Assembly (NCBI RefSeq): GCF_013184805.1
Contig: NZ_JAATNG010000005.1
Coordinates: 62,001 to 126,000 of the forward strand
DNA from: Pseudoruegeria sp. HB172150
GTDB taxonomy: Bacteria; Pseudomonadota; Alphaproteobacteria; Rhodobacterales; Rhodobacteraceae
DNA: 64,000 bases
Direction of reading: 5' to 3'
Shown here: positions 17,149 through 25,300 of the stretch, piece after piece
Numbering within the stretch: position 1 is the first letter of the stretch
How the letters are laid out: the number at the start of each line of letters is the position of its first letter
Translations under genes and position numbers: made by a program
The notes under the pieces: generated by a model
Told to the model about the DNA's origin: nothing
Seen by the model: the letters and a program-made list of their open reading frames with translations, nothing else
Databases searched by the model: none

Positions 17149-18009
17149 CTAGCCCTTGATCAGAGATCCGGCGCCATGCTCGGTGAACAGCTCGAGCAGG
17201 CAGGCATTCGGGGCGCGGCCGTCGAGGATGACCACGGCCCGGACACCGGCAGCCATGGCGGCAAGCGCTGTCTCGGTCTTGGGGATCATGCCGCCAGATA
17301 TGACGCCGCTATCCGTCAGTTCACGGACCTCGGCCTGGGTGAGCTGAGTCAGGACATTGCCCTCGCCGTCCTTCACACCGGCGACGTCGGTCAGGAGCAG
17401 CAGGCGATCTGCCTTAAGCGCGCCGGCGATGGCACCGGCGGCGGTATCGCCGTTGATATTGTAGGTCTCCCCCTCGCGGCCTGTGCCAATCGGGGCGATG
17501 ACGGGGATGATGTTGGATCCGTGCAGCTGGCGGATCACCGATGGATCGACCTCGACCGGATCACCGACAAAGCCGAGCGCCGGGTCGGCGGGATCGCAGA
17601 CGATCATGTTGGCATCCTTGCCGGACAGGCCGATTGCCCGGCCGCCCGCGTCGTTGATCGCCTGCACGATGCGCTTGTTGACTAGGCCGGAGAGGACCAT
17701 TTCAACCACCTCGACAGTGGCGGCATCGGTGACGCGTTTCCCGCGGACGAATTCGGACTTGATGTCGAGACGGGCGAGCAGGTCGTTGATCATCGGGCCG
17801 CCGCCGTGCACTACGACGGGGAGAACGCCGACCTGCTGCATAAGGACGATGTCTCGGGCGAAGGATGCCATCTGCTCAGCGTCGCCCATGGCGTTCCCGC
17901 CAAATTTGATGACGACGGTGGCGCCGGAATAACGCTGTAAGTAGGGCAGGGCCTCGTTCAGGGTCCGGGCAGAGGCGATCCAGTCGCGGTTCATCGGGCG
18001 GGCTCTCAT
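17149..18009 (-). CDS. argB: Acetylglutamate kinase
   Basis: The 286-residue product is ArgB, which phosphorylates N-acetylglutamate in arginine synthesis. Key elements: [11 protein letters not shown] (phosphate-binding loop), [18 protein letters not shown] (substrate loop), [29 protein letters not shown] and [14 protein letters not shown]. The start at 18009 gives [13 protein letters not shown] 17994 is a possible alternative. It is first of argB - Fe-S protein - sixA. In relatives argB usually follows yihA; here yihA is about 12 kb away. Confidence 0.96.
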   Translation of the reverse strand: MRARPMNRDWIASARTLNEALPYLQRYSGATVVIKFGGNAMGDAEQMASFARDIVLMQQVGVLPVVVHGGGPMINDLLARLDIKSEFVRGKRVTDAATVEVVEMVLSGLVNKRIVQAINDAGGRAIGLSGKDANMIVCDPADPALGFVGDPVEVDPSVIRQLHGSNIIPVIAPIGTGREGETYNINGDTAAGAIAGALKADRLLLLTDVAGVKDGEGNVLTQLTQAEVRELTDSGVISGGMIPKTETALAAMAAGVRAVVILDGRAPNACLLELFTEHGAGSLIKG

Positions 18010-18139
18010 CGGCGGCGTCCTTCGGGTTCCGACCTTTGTTAAGGGGTCCGAGAGGAGGGCTCAAGGGGCTAACAATGAGCGAGTCTGGCGAGCTCCGCTC
18101 TCATTATACATGCGGGCCGGACTGGCCGTCGCTTGCCTG

Positions 18140-19444
18140 CTACCTCGATAGCATTGTCCCTGGGAGCCACAGCACGATCTGCGGAACGACAGACAGGATC
18201 GCGACCGCAACTACCAGCAGCAGGAAGAAGGGCAGCGCGTCGCGGGCGATGGAGAAGATGTCGCGCCCGGTGATGTTCTGCAGCACGAACAGATTGAAGC
18301 CGACCGGTGGCGTGATCTGGCTCATCTCGACCACGAGGACAAGGAAGACGCCGAACCAGATCGGGTCGATGCCCGCCTGAATGACCATTGGCAGGATGAT
18401 GGAGACGGTCAGGACCACGATTGAGATCCCGTCGAGGAACATCCCCATGACGATGAAGAACACGGTCAGTGCCGCCAGCAGCGCGAAGGGCGACAGGTTC
18501 ATCTCGGCGATCCAGCGCGCCAGTTCGCGCGGTATGCCGGTATAGCCCATGGCCACGGTCAGGAATGCCGCACCGGCAAGGATGAAGCCGATCATGCAGG
18601 TGGTAACAGTGGCGGAGCGCAGGGCATCGACAAAGGCTGTGCGGCTCATTGCGCCGGTCGCGCCGGCGAGGATCAGGGCGCCGAGCACGCCGATTACGGC
18701 AGCTTCGGTTGGGCTGGCTATGCCGGCGTAGATCGAGCCGATCACGGCAATGATAAGCCCGACGACTGGGAACAGGCGCAGGGCCGCGCCAAAGGCGCGC
18801 TTACCGTCGACGGGCGGTTCGGCAGCGGGCATGCGTGCGGGGTTCAGCAGCGACCAGACAATCACGTACCCCGAGAAGAGCGCGGCAAGCATGATCCCCG
18901 GCAGAACGCCGGCGAGGAACAGGCGGGCAATGGATTGCTCGGTGGCAGCACCATAGACAATCAGGATAATCGATGGCGGGATCAGGAAGCCGAACGTGCC
19001 CGATCCTGCCAGCGTTCCGGTGGCCATGCGCTCATCGTAGCCACGCGCCTTTAGCTCGGTGATCGACATGCGGCCGATTGTGGCGGTGGTCGCGGCAGAA
19101 GAGCCGGAGACTGCGGCGAACAACGCGCAGCCGAAGATGTTGACGTGCAGGAGACGTCCGGGCAGGCGGGCTGTGAACGGCGCGAGCCCCTCGAACATGT
19201 CGGATGACAGGCGGGACCGGACAAGAATTTCTCCCATCCAGATGAACATCGGCAGCGCCGTCAGGTCCCACACGGTCAGTCCGCCCCAGACCTTTGTGGC
19301 AAACACCAGTGTGACGGGCGCGTTCGAGGCCGCGACCATCGCGACAAGACCCACGGCGATCAGCGCGAAGCCGACCCAGAGGCCGAGGGCGAGGGAGCCG
19401 AACAGGACAAAGAGCAGGAGAGGGGCGAGGCTTGCGATCTCCAT
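18140..19444 (-). CDS. TRAP transporter large permease (DctM type)
   Basis: The 434-residue membrane protein is a DctM-type subunit that drives sodium-coupled uptake. It has LTALPMFIWMGEILVRS, SGSSAATTATIGRM, the motif AGSGTFGFLIPPSIILIVYG, SPTEAAVIGV and QITPPVGFNLFVLQNITG. ATG 19444 is chosen because the upstream in-frame extension overlaps the DctQ-type gene; it starts one base after that gene's stop. It forms a classic P-Q-M set with the two genes that precede it in transcription order. Substrate unknown. Confidence 0.93.
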   Translation of the reverse strand: MEIASLAPLLLFVLFGSLALGLWVGFALIAVGLVAMVAASNAPVTLVFATKVWGGLTVWDLTALPMFIWMGEILVRSRLSSDMFEGLAPFTARLPGRLLHVNIFGCALFAAVSGSSAATTATIGRMSITELKARGYDERMATGTLAGSGTFGFLIPPSIILIVYGAATEQSIARLFLAGVLPGIMLAALFSGYVIVWSLLNPARMPAAEPPVDGKRAFGAALRLFPVVGLIIAVIGSIYAGIASPTEAAVIGVLGALILAGATGAMSRTAFVDALRSATVTTCMIGFILAGAAFLTVAMGYTGIPRELARWIAEMNLSPFALLAALTVFFIVMGMFLDGISIVVLTVSIILPMVIQAGIDPIWFGVFLVLVVEMSQITPPVGFNLFVLQNITGRDIFSIARDALPFFLLLVVAVAILSVVPQIVLWLPGTMLSR

Positions 19445-19445
19445 T

Positions 19446-19997
19446 TCAGTGCCCCGCTTCCCGGTCCGCCTCGGCCTGCAGATGCGGAGGGATGCCGCCT
19501 TTGAACTGGGTAATTGCGGCATCAATCACCGCGACCGTCAGTAGTGCGAGGCCCAGCGTCATGAAACCCTGCGGCAGCCACAGCGGCACCTTGACCATAC
19601 CGTAGCTGACCGAACCGAAAGCCCAGCTGTCCCAGGCCTGGATCGCGCTGGACCATGTGGCGAAAACCGCTATTCCGGTGGCGCCAAGCGAGACGAGTGT
19701 GCTGGTCCAGCGGGCGGGGCCATCCGGCAGCTTGCGTGTCAGTAGCGTGACACGCACGTGGCCACCGGCGGTGAGCGTTCCGGCGAGGCCCATGAAGACC
19801 GCGGACAGGAACAGGAAACCGCCGATCTCTGCCAGCGAAGGCACGGTGAAACCCGGCGGCGCCGCGCCGATCCAGCGGGCAAAGCGGTCGGTCAGACGGC
19901 CCAGGATCTGGGCCAGAACCAGCAGTGCGATGCAGGCGAAGGCGACCGCTGAAAGCATCAGCGAAGCGGAATAGAGCCGGTCGAGGAAGGTGCGCAT
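19446..19997 (-). CDS. TRAP transporter small permease (DctQ type)
   Basis: This 183-residue protein has four predicted helices (about 12-35, 55-77, 98-118, 140-162), the size and topology of DctQ subunits. PSLAEIGGFLFLSAVFMGLAGTL matches the conserved second-helix region. It scaffolds the DctM-type transporter. Its gene lies between the binding-protein gene (49 bases) and the large permease gene (one base). Confidence 0.88.
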   Translation of the reverse strand: MRTFLDRLYSASLMLSAVAFACIALLVLAQILGRLTDRFARWIGAAPPGFTVPSLAEIGGFLFLSAVFMGLAGTLTAGGHVRVTLLTRKLPDGPARWTSTLVSLGATGIAVFATWSSAIQAWDSWAFGSVSYGMVKVPLWLPQGFMTLGLALLTVAVIDAAITQFKGGIPPHLQAEADREAGH

Positions 19998-20046
19998 GCT
20001 TGGGCCGGGACAATGGCGAGGCGGGGGCGGCCCCGCCTCGGCCGGA

Positions 20047-21030
20047 TCACTGCATGGAGGGTTTGTAGGCTTCGACCACGGCGGCGCCTTCGTCGCCGGC
20101 GGCGTCGAGCCATTCCTCGGTCATCGTCGCACCGATTTCGGCAAGTTCACCGCCGAGTGTCTCCGAAGGTTCTGCGACTGCCATGCCGTTTTCCTTGAGC
20201 GTTGCGATCTTTTCGTCGGTCTCGGCCATGGACATTTCCCAACCACGGGTTTCAGCCGTGGCCGCCGCTTCCATCACGGCGGCTTTCACCTCTTCGGGCA
20301 GGGCGTCGAAAGCGGCAGTGTTCACGATCACCATGTTCTTCGGCAGCCAGGCCTGGGTGTCGGTGTAGTTCGACGTAAAGTCCCACGCCTGGCTAGAGAC
20401 GCCGGTGGAAGGCGATGTGATCATCGCGGCGACGCGGCCGGTGGCGAAGGCGGTCGGAATATCACCAGTCTCGATCTGCGTCGGAACGGCACCCATCAGA
20501 GTGGCGAGACGCTCGGTTGCCGTGTTGTAGGCGCGGAATGCTGCACCCTCGAGATCGGCAGTCGATTCAACTGGCTCCTTCGTGTAGATGCTCTGCCCCG
20601 GCCAAGGCACGGCGAACAGCAGCGTCAGGCCCTGATCGGCAAGTTTGGCCTCGACCAACGGACGAGAGGCGTCCCAGAGCGCCTTGGCCTCGTCGTAGCT
20701 GGAAGCAAGGAAGGGGATCGAGTCGACTTCGAATATCGGGTCTTCATTGGCCAGGCGCGACATCAGGAGTTCGCCGATGGGGGCCAGGCCGCGACGGACG
20801 GCATCCTTGATTTCGGGGTGACCGAAGAGCGAGCCGGCAGAATGTACGGTGATCTCAAGCTCGCCACCGGTGGCTTCGGCGACATCCTCGGCAAACTGCA
20901 TGATGTTCATGGTATGGAACACGCTGTCGCCATATGGCGTGGGCATGTCCCAGGATTCCGCGTTTGCAGGGAGCGCGAAAGTCGCGGCGGTTAGAAGGGC
21001 GGCGAGCGGATTCGCAAAATGATAGGTCAT
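20047..21030 (-). CDS. TRAP transporter periplasmic binding protein (DctP type)
   Basis: The 327-residue protein has a signal peptide (about 1-24, ending LPANA) and a DctP-type fold: HTMNIMQFAEDVAEATGGELEI, RRGLAPIGELLMSRL, LEGAAFRAYNTATERLATLMGA and TGRVAAMITSPSTGV. The conserved arginine of DctP proteins that binds ligand carboxylates is probably in AFRAYN. AGGGGAA lies before ATG 21030. It is first in the TRAP operon. Confidence 0.93.
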   Translation of the reverse strand: MTYHFANPLAALLTAATFALPANAESWDMPTPYGDSVFHTMNIMQFAEDVAEATGGELEITVHSAGSLFGHPEIKDAVRRGLAPIGELLMSRLANEDPIFEVDSIPFLASSYDEAKALWDASRPLVEAKLADQGLTLLFAVPWPGQSIYTKEPVESTADLEGAAFRAYNTATERLATLMGAVPTQIETGDIPTAFATGRVAAMITSPSTGVSSQAWDFTSNYTDTQAWLPKNMVIVNTAAFDALPEEVKAAVMEAAATAETRGWEMSMAETDEKIATLKENGMAVAEPSETLGGELAEIGATMTEEWLDAAGDEGAAVVEAYKPSMQ

Positions 21031-21347
21031 ATGGTTCCCCTGTTGTTATGTGGGCGGACAATGGCAACACCGGGACGGCCACCCTCGCCCCGATTGGGAA
21101 CCAGAGTGGCGGGAGATCGGGCGTTTGTCACCTCCGAAGGGATTGGGCACTGGCAGGGGACAGATTCAATGACACTCTTGCAGGCAGGGCTGCCCGTGTT
21201 CTGAACATCGTTGGCAGGTGCAGTACGGGCCGTCGGTGGAAGGTGGCATTCTACCTTGAACGAATGCGCGCCGTTTGCAGATTGTAGAGGAACGGTAAGT
21301 TCTCCCGCTCCTCCAATTAGATCGTAGTGTTGCGGTCGACCGTCAGC
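21031..21347. other. Intergenic region upstream of the TRAP operon
   Basis: A 317-base gap between the TRAP binding-protein start and the end of the 5'-nucleotidase gene, both on the minus strand. It must contain the TRAP promoter, but I see no clear -35/-10 pair, sigma-54 site, RNA gene or palindrome. Short open frames on the plus strand have no support. Confidence 0.4.
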
Positions 21348-22913
21348 CTATTCGGCGGCGTTGATCCGGTCGTCCGTGTAGGGTTTGTACGGTGTGTGTT
21401 CTGCCAGGTATTCAGCGACAACATCGGCGAGGTCGGGACCGTAGTCATAGGCATTCGCCGCATCGACAAACATCGAATAGCCGTCGCCGCCATTGCGGAC
21501 GTAGTTATTTGATACGGCCAAGTAGGTCGCCTCGGGATCGATGGGATTTCCATCGACAGTCACGTCGGAGATCCTGCTGCCGGGTTCGGCGTCAACGTCG
21601 AAGGTGAAAGTCATACCGGCAACCTGTGGAAAGCGACCCGCGCCGTCGGCGATCTGACTGACACCGTTTTCCAGTGCCTCTAGCAATGTCTGGCCGGTTA
21701 CCTCGAATGTCGAAAGCGTGTTCTGGAAGGGCAGGACGGTCAAAACCTCTCCCATCGTCACCTCGCCAGCGTCGATCGAGGCACGCAACCCGCCACCGTT
21801 CTGGATTGCAACGACGACACCCTGATCGGCAACACGGTCCAACATCGCATCGGCAACGAGGTTGCCCATTTCGCACTCCATGGCGCGGCACGCTTCGCGA
21901 GAGCCTTCGATGGTGGCGTCGGTCTCCGCGACGACCAGGTTGCGCAGTTCTTCGAGCGGCGCCGCCAGTTCCTCTACTCGTGCGACGGTTGCCTCATCCT
22001 CGGCGACGGACGCATCCAACAGGATCGGCTCGCCACTGATTTCGGTTACAGTACCTTCATCGTCGAACGTCACCTCGATTTCACCCAGGTATTTGCCATA
22101 GGCGTACGCGGTGAAGACCGGCACGTCATTTACGACCGTCGGGTAAGCGCCAACAGCGTTTTCGTCGTCGTTTGACAGCAGCGTATGGCTATGCCCGCCG
22201 ATGATCAGATCGACGCCGGTCAGCGCATCGGCAAGGTTTTGATCTTCGGCAAAGCCGACATGGGTCAGAAGGATGATGTTGTTGACTCCGTTCTCAGTCA
22301 ACTGATCGATCTCGGCTTGGGCGGCGTCGACTGCAGATGAGAAGACTACCGTATTGCCGGGAGACGAGGTTTCCGGCGTGTCCTCGGCCAGCACCGACAC
22401 GATGCCGATCCGTTCGCCATCTACCTCGAGGACGGCTGACTTTTTCACCCGGCCGGCAAGCAACTCGTTCTGACTGACATCGATATTCGCGGACAGAACC
22501 GGGAAGTCGACCATGTCGAGAAATTCAGCCAAGCCTTCAGGCCCGTTATCGAACTCATGGTTACCTACGGCCATGGCATCGTATTCGAGTTGCGACATGA
22601 ACTCCCCGGCAAGTTTTCCGCCGTACTGGTTGAAGAACAGCGAACCCTGAAACTGATCGCCCGCATCCAGCAAAAGCACATTGTTGCCAGCGCGTTCGCG
22701 GGCCTCGCTGACAGCAGTAACCATGCGGGCGATGCCGCCGAAGCACTCGCCGGCGGCGTTGTCTTCGGCCGAGCAAGTGGAGTCGTACTTGCTGATCGGC
22801 TCGAACCGGTCATGGAAATCGTTGGTAAAAAGAATCGTCACGGAAAGGTCGGCCTGTGCCGTACCTGCCATTAGCGCAATGACGGCGGCAGCTGTGTGCA
22901 AACGGTAGTTCAT
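21348..22913 (-). CDS. Periplasmic 5'-nucleotidase (UshA-like metallophosphatase)
   Basis: The 521-residue product has a signal peptide (about 1-21, ending TAQA) and an N-terminal metallophosphatase domain with ILFTNDFHDRFEP, LLLDAGDQFQGS, VGNHEFDNG, LLTHVGF and GGHSHT, the residues that hold two metals. The C-terminal 5'-nucleotidase domain has QNGGGLRASIDAGEVTMG and SNNYVRNGGDGY. It should release phosphate and nucleosides from nucleotides in the periplasm. ATG 22913 follows AGGAGAG; longer in-frame starts lack a ribosome site and would block the signal peptide. Confidence 0.93.
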   Translation of the reverse strand: MNYRLHTAAAVIALMAGTAQADLSVTILFTNDFHDRFEPISKYDSTCSAEDNAAGECFGGIARMVTAVSEARERAGNNVLLLDAGDQFQGSLFFNQYGGKLAGEFMSQLEYDAMAVGNHEFDNGPEGLAEFLDMVDFPVLSANIDVSQNELLAGRVKKSAVLEVDGERIGIVSVLAEDTPETSSPGNTVVFSSAVDAAQAEIDQLTENGVNNIILLTHVGFAEDQNLADALTGVDLIIGGHSHTLLSNDDENAVGAYPTVVNDVPVFTAYAYGKYLGEIEVTFDDEGTVTEISGEPILLDASVAEDEATVARVEELAAPLEELRNLVVAETDATIEGSREACRAMECEMGNLVADAMLDRVADQGVVVAIQNGGGLRASIDAGEVTMGEVLTVLPFQNTLSTFEVTGQTLLEALENGVSQIADGAGRFPQVAGMTFTFDVDAEPGSRISDVTVDGNPIDPEATYLAVSNNYVRNGGDGYSMFVDAANAYDYGPDLADVVAEYLAEHTPYKPYTDDRINAAE

Positions 22914-22936
22914 GTATCGCTCTCCTGTGGTCAGAC

Positions 22937-22979
22937 TTGTCTTTGGCTCGGCCCGACCGGGCCGGTCGGGATTGTCTTT
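22937..22979. promoter_or_regulatory. Palindrome flanked by direct repeats upstream of the 5'-nucleotidase gene
   Basis: CCCGACCGG (22952-22960) and CCGGTCGGG (22962-22970) are perfect inverse repeats with one central base. TTGTCTTT occurs on both sides (22937-22944 and 22972-22979). The block lies 24-66 bases upstream of the nucleotidase start and just after the methyltransferase stop. It could be an operator, a terminator of the upstream gene, or both; no T-run follows on the minus strand. Confidence 0.45.
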
Positions 22980-23026
22980 CGACCGCGCCGCGGAAGGGGG
23001 CAGGCCATTTCTAAGTGTTGCCCGGA

Positions 23027-23824
23027 TCACGCTGCATCCGTGGTGTGCCTTTGCTGCGCCTGGCTTGGGCGACGCGCTATCATCATGAATCGACCGCGCG
23101 CGTAGGACAGGAGAGACAACCGCTCCGCCCACGTTGCGCGGCTGATTTGGGCCAGTGTGACCGGCTTGACCGGCACGAACTGCGGTTCCTTAAAACCGGC
23201 TGCGATAAGACGCGGCCGAAGCTCCGCCGGGCCGAGGCCATCGCGGAACGGCAACTGACCGAGGATCTCGGTGAAGTCAGGTAGGTCGGTTTCGACCTTT
23301 CTACCTAGCAGTATGGCCATGCGACGTAACAACCGCGACACGCCATCAGGACGCATCCAATTGCCTTCGAAAGCAACGACCGTCCCGCCGGGGCGCAATA
23401 CGCGGAACCATTCTGCAAACGCCAAATCGGGGTCCGTCAGCGTCCACAGCAGGTTGCGGCAGACGACACCGTCAAAACGGGCGTCTGCCATCAACAGGTG
23501 CTCTGCGTCACCTTGGAAGAATCGAACTGCATTATCGTTCACGTGTTTCAATTGCGCGCGGGCAACCATCTTGGCGGATAAATCGATCCCAGTAACGTCG
23601 CAGCCGAGCCTGCGCAGCAGACGTGTCACTTCGCCGGTTCCGCTGGCAGCATCGAGCACTTCTGCGCCGACGATCCCGGGCGCGTGCCTTTCGATTAGTT
23701 GCTCGTATGCCGCGAACTCACGGGGTGTGCGAATCCGGTGACCCGGAGAGTTGTCGAAAGTTGCGGCCCTTGCGCTCCAGTAGGCACGAACCTGTTCCTT
23801 TAGGTCAAAGTTCGAGCGCGTCAT
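23027..23824 (-). CDS. Class I SAM-dependent methyltransferase
   Basis: This 265-residue protein carries methyltransferase motif I VLDAASGTGEVTRLLRRLG, motif II-like VTGIDLSAKMV, the acidic FFQGDAEHLL and the post-motif RVLRPGGTVVAFEGNW. The overall layout is the methyltransferase-11/UbiE-like type acting on a small molecule, but the substrate is not readable. It stands alone between the 5'-nucleotidase and COG0523 genes on the same strand with 64 bases to the latter. Confidence 0.85.
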   Translation of the reverse strand: MTRSNFDLKEQVRAYWSARAATFDNSPGHRIRTPREFAAYEQLIERHAPGIVGAEVLDAASGTGEVTRLLRRLGCDVTGIDLSAKMVARAQLKHVNDNAVRFFQGDAEHLLMADARFDGVVCRNLLWTLTDPDLAFAEWFRVLRPGGTVVAFEGNWMRPDGVSRLLRRMAILLGRKVETDLPDFTEILGQLPFRDGLGPAELRPRLIAAGFKEPQFVPVKPVTLAQISRATWAERLSLLSYARGRFMMIARRPSQAQQRHTTDAA

Positions 23825-23888
23825 CCATTGCCCCGGCAGGCGCCGTCACGAGCTTTAGTCGGGCGAATTTGAAGGGTAAGAGAGTACA

Positions 23889-24995
23889 TCACATCGGCCC
23901 CAAGAGAGACCCGGCGTCGGTCTTGGATGGAGATGCCGTCGGCCGCATGCGAAGCGTGTTCAACTGCTCCTTCAGCGACCCTTTGTCGAGGTCACGCGCA
24001 ATAACGACGACACGACTTGTCGTGTCACCTTTAGACCAAGACGTCAGCGGCACCGGTTCGTCGAAGATGTGCTGGACCCCGTGGAAGACGAAGGGGTGTT
24101 CGGCTTCTTCTATATGCACAATGCCCTTCACGCGCAGGATGTCACTTCCGCTCATCCCGATAAGAGTGTCGAGCCAATGATCAAAGATATCGGCCGGAAT
24201 CGGTTCTTTAACCTCAATAACCGCGGAAGAAATGCGGGCATCGTGCGATAAGCTGTCAGCCGGCAATGCGCCGCTGCCTGCCTGTTTCAATAGACCTGTC
24301 AGGTTGGCAAGAGGGTCGAGTCGGAGATCTTTGCCGTCCAGCCAGGTGCTGATCCCTTTGGGGTCGACATCCAGGCGCATCGCCGAAAGATTGAACAGCG
24401 CTCCGGAGGGCAAGCGTCCAAAATCGGCGCGCACGATGCGCGCATGTTCGTTCAGGCCACGAAGACGCGCCATAAAGCTTCCAAGTTGCGTTGGTGGCAC
24501 TAGATCCGCCTTTGTTACGACCACCATGTCCGCAACTGCGATCTGGCTTACCGCTTCGAACTGCGTGTTCAGAGTATTTGACCCGGTTGCGGCATCCGCC
24601 ATTGCGACGATACCGTCCAATCGAAAGGCCGTAGCCAAAGCGCGGTCGACGGTAAGTATCCGAATAATCGGTGCGGGATCGGCCAGCCCGGTGGTTTCGA
24701 TCACCAAGCGGTCAAAGTCCAACTGGCCACGGTTCCGTCGCACAAGCAGGGATAGCATTGTCTGCGCAAGGTCGCCGCGAAGTGTGCAGCACAGACAACC
24801 GGACTCCATCAGGACGGTTTCTTCCGTCGCGGCCTCGATCAGGTCGTGGTCAAGTCCAGCCTGGCCGAATTCATTCATGATGACAGCAATCCGACCCGCT
24901 GCCGGATCACGGATGAGGTGGTCCAGTGCGGTGGTCTTTCCTGAACCGAGAAAGCCAGTCAGTAGCGTTACGGGTAATCTGTTCTCGATGCTCAT
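23889..24995 (-). CDS. COG0523-family GTPase (CobW/ZigA-like metallochaperone)
   Basis: The 368-residue protein is a G3E GTPase: Walker A GFLGSGKT (14-21), the metal-binding CLCC motif in ESGCLCCTLRGDL (67-70), ETTGLADPAP, the guanine-specificity VTKAD, and the C-terminal CobW domain RVKGIVHIEEAEHPFVFHGVQHIF. Family members deliver Zn or Co to client enzymes. There are no cobalamin genes around it, and a Zur-like palindrome lies 42 bases upstream of its start, both favouring a zinc role. A His-rich stretch typical of some members is absent. Confidence 0.9.
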   Translation of the reverse strand: MSIENRLPVTLLTGFLGSGKTTALDHLIRDPAAGRIAVIMNEFGQAGLDHDLIEAATEETVLMESGCLCCTLRGDLAQTMLSLLVRRNRGQLDFDRLVIETTGLADPAPIIRILTVDRALATAFRLDGIVAMADAATGSNTLNTQFEAVSQIAVADMVVVTKADLVPPTQLGSFMARLRGLNEHARIVRADFGRLPSGALFNLSAMRLDVDPKGISTWLDGKDLRLDPLANLTGLLKQAGSGALPADSLSHDARISSAVIEVKEPIPADIFDHWLDTLIGMSGSDILRVKGIVHIEEAEHPFVFHGVQHIFDEPVPLTSWSKGDTTSRVVVIARDLDKGSLKEQLNTLRMRPTASPSKTDAGSLLGPM

Positions 24996-25036
24996 TGACG
25001 ATGCCCGTATCGCAGATCCTTGATGCTGTCGGTTAA

Positions 25037-25049
25037 GTTATATGATAAC
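25037..25049 (-). promoter_or_regulatory. Candidate Zur box upstream of the COG0523 GTPase gene
   Basis: GTTATATGATAAC is a 5-3-5 palindrome (GTTAT-ATG-ATAAC) in AT-rich surroundings. As I recall, the alphaproteobacterial Zur core is GTTATANTATAAC; this site differs at one specified position. It lies 42-54 bases upstream of the GTPase ATG, where repressor binding would block transcription. A zinc-starvation response is therefore likely but inferred. Confidence 0.6.
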
Positions 25050-25170
25050 ATCACACATACGATCAACCGGATACGAGCCATGAGTGCGCGAACGGGCATC
25101 GCAATTCTGACGTCAGGATTCTCTGACCCGGACGGGTTATGCGAGTGGGTCAGTCAAGTTAAGGATGGAG

Positions 25171-25247
25171 TGGCGCGCTGGGGAGGATTCGAACCCCCGA
25201 CCCCTTGATTCGTAGTCAAGTACTCTATCCAACTGAGCTACCAGCGC
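25171..25247 (-). tRNA. tRNA-Arg (anticodon ACG)
   Basis: Read on the minus strand, GCGCTGG forms the acceptor stem with CCAGCGC, followed by discriminator G and an encoded CCA. The D-arm TAGCTCAGTTGGATAGAG, anticodon stem-loop TTGACTACGAATCAA with anticodon ACG, and T-arm GGGGGTTCGAATCCTCC are all complete. A34 is expected to be changed to inosine, so it reads CGU, CGC and CGA. An apparent open frame across it on the plus strand is spurious. Confidence 0.96.
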
Positions 25248-25300
25248 GCGGGGTGTGGGGGATGTAGCGATACCGCCCGGGCAATGCAAGGGCGTTTTCG

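Noticed and set aside
21031-21347. Sigma-54 promoter before the TRAP operon
   Set aside because: TTGGCAGGTGCAG-like text occurs but the -24/-12 spacing and GC element do not fit.
25020-25208. Plus-strand open frame ending near 25208
   Set aside because: It runs into the tRNA-Arg gene; the terminal GFEPPTP-like translation is a well-known false product of tRNA sequence.
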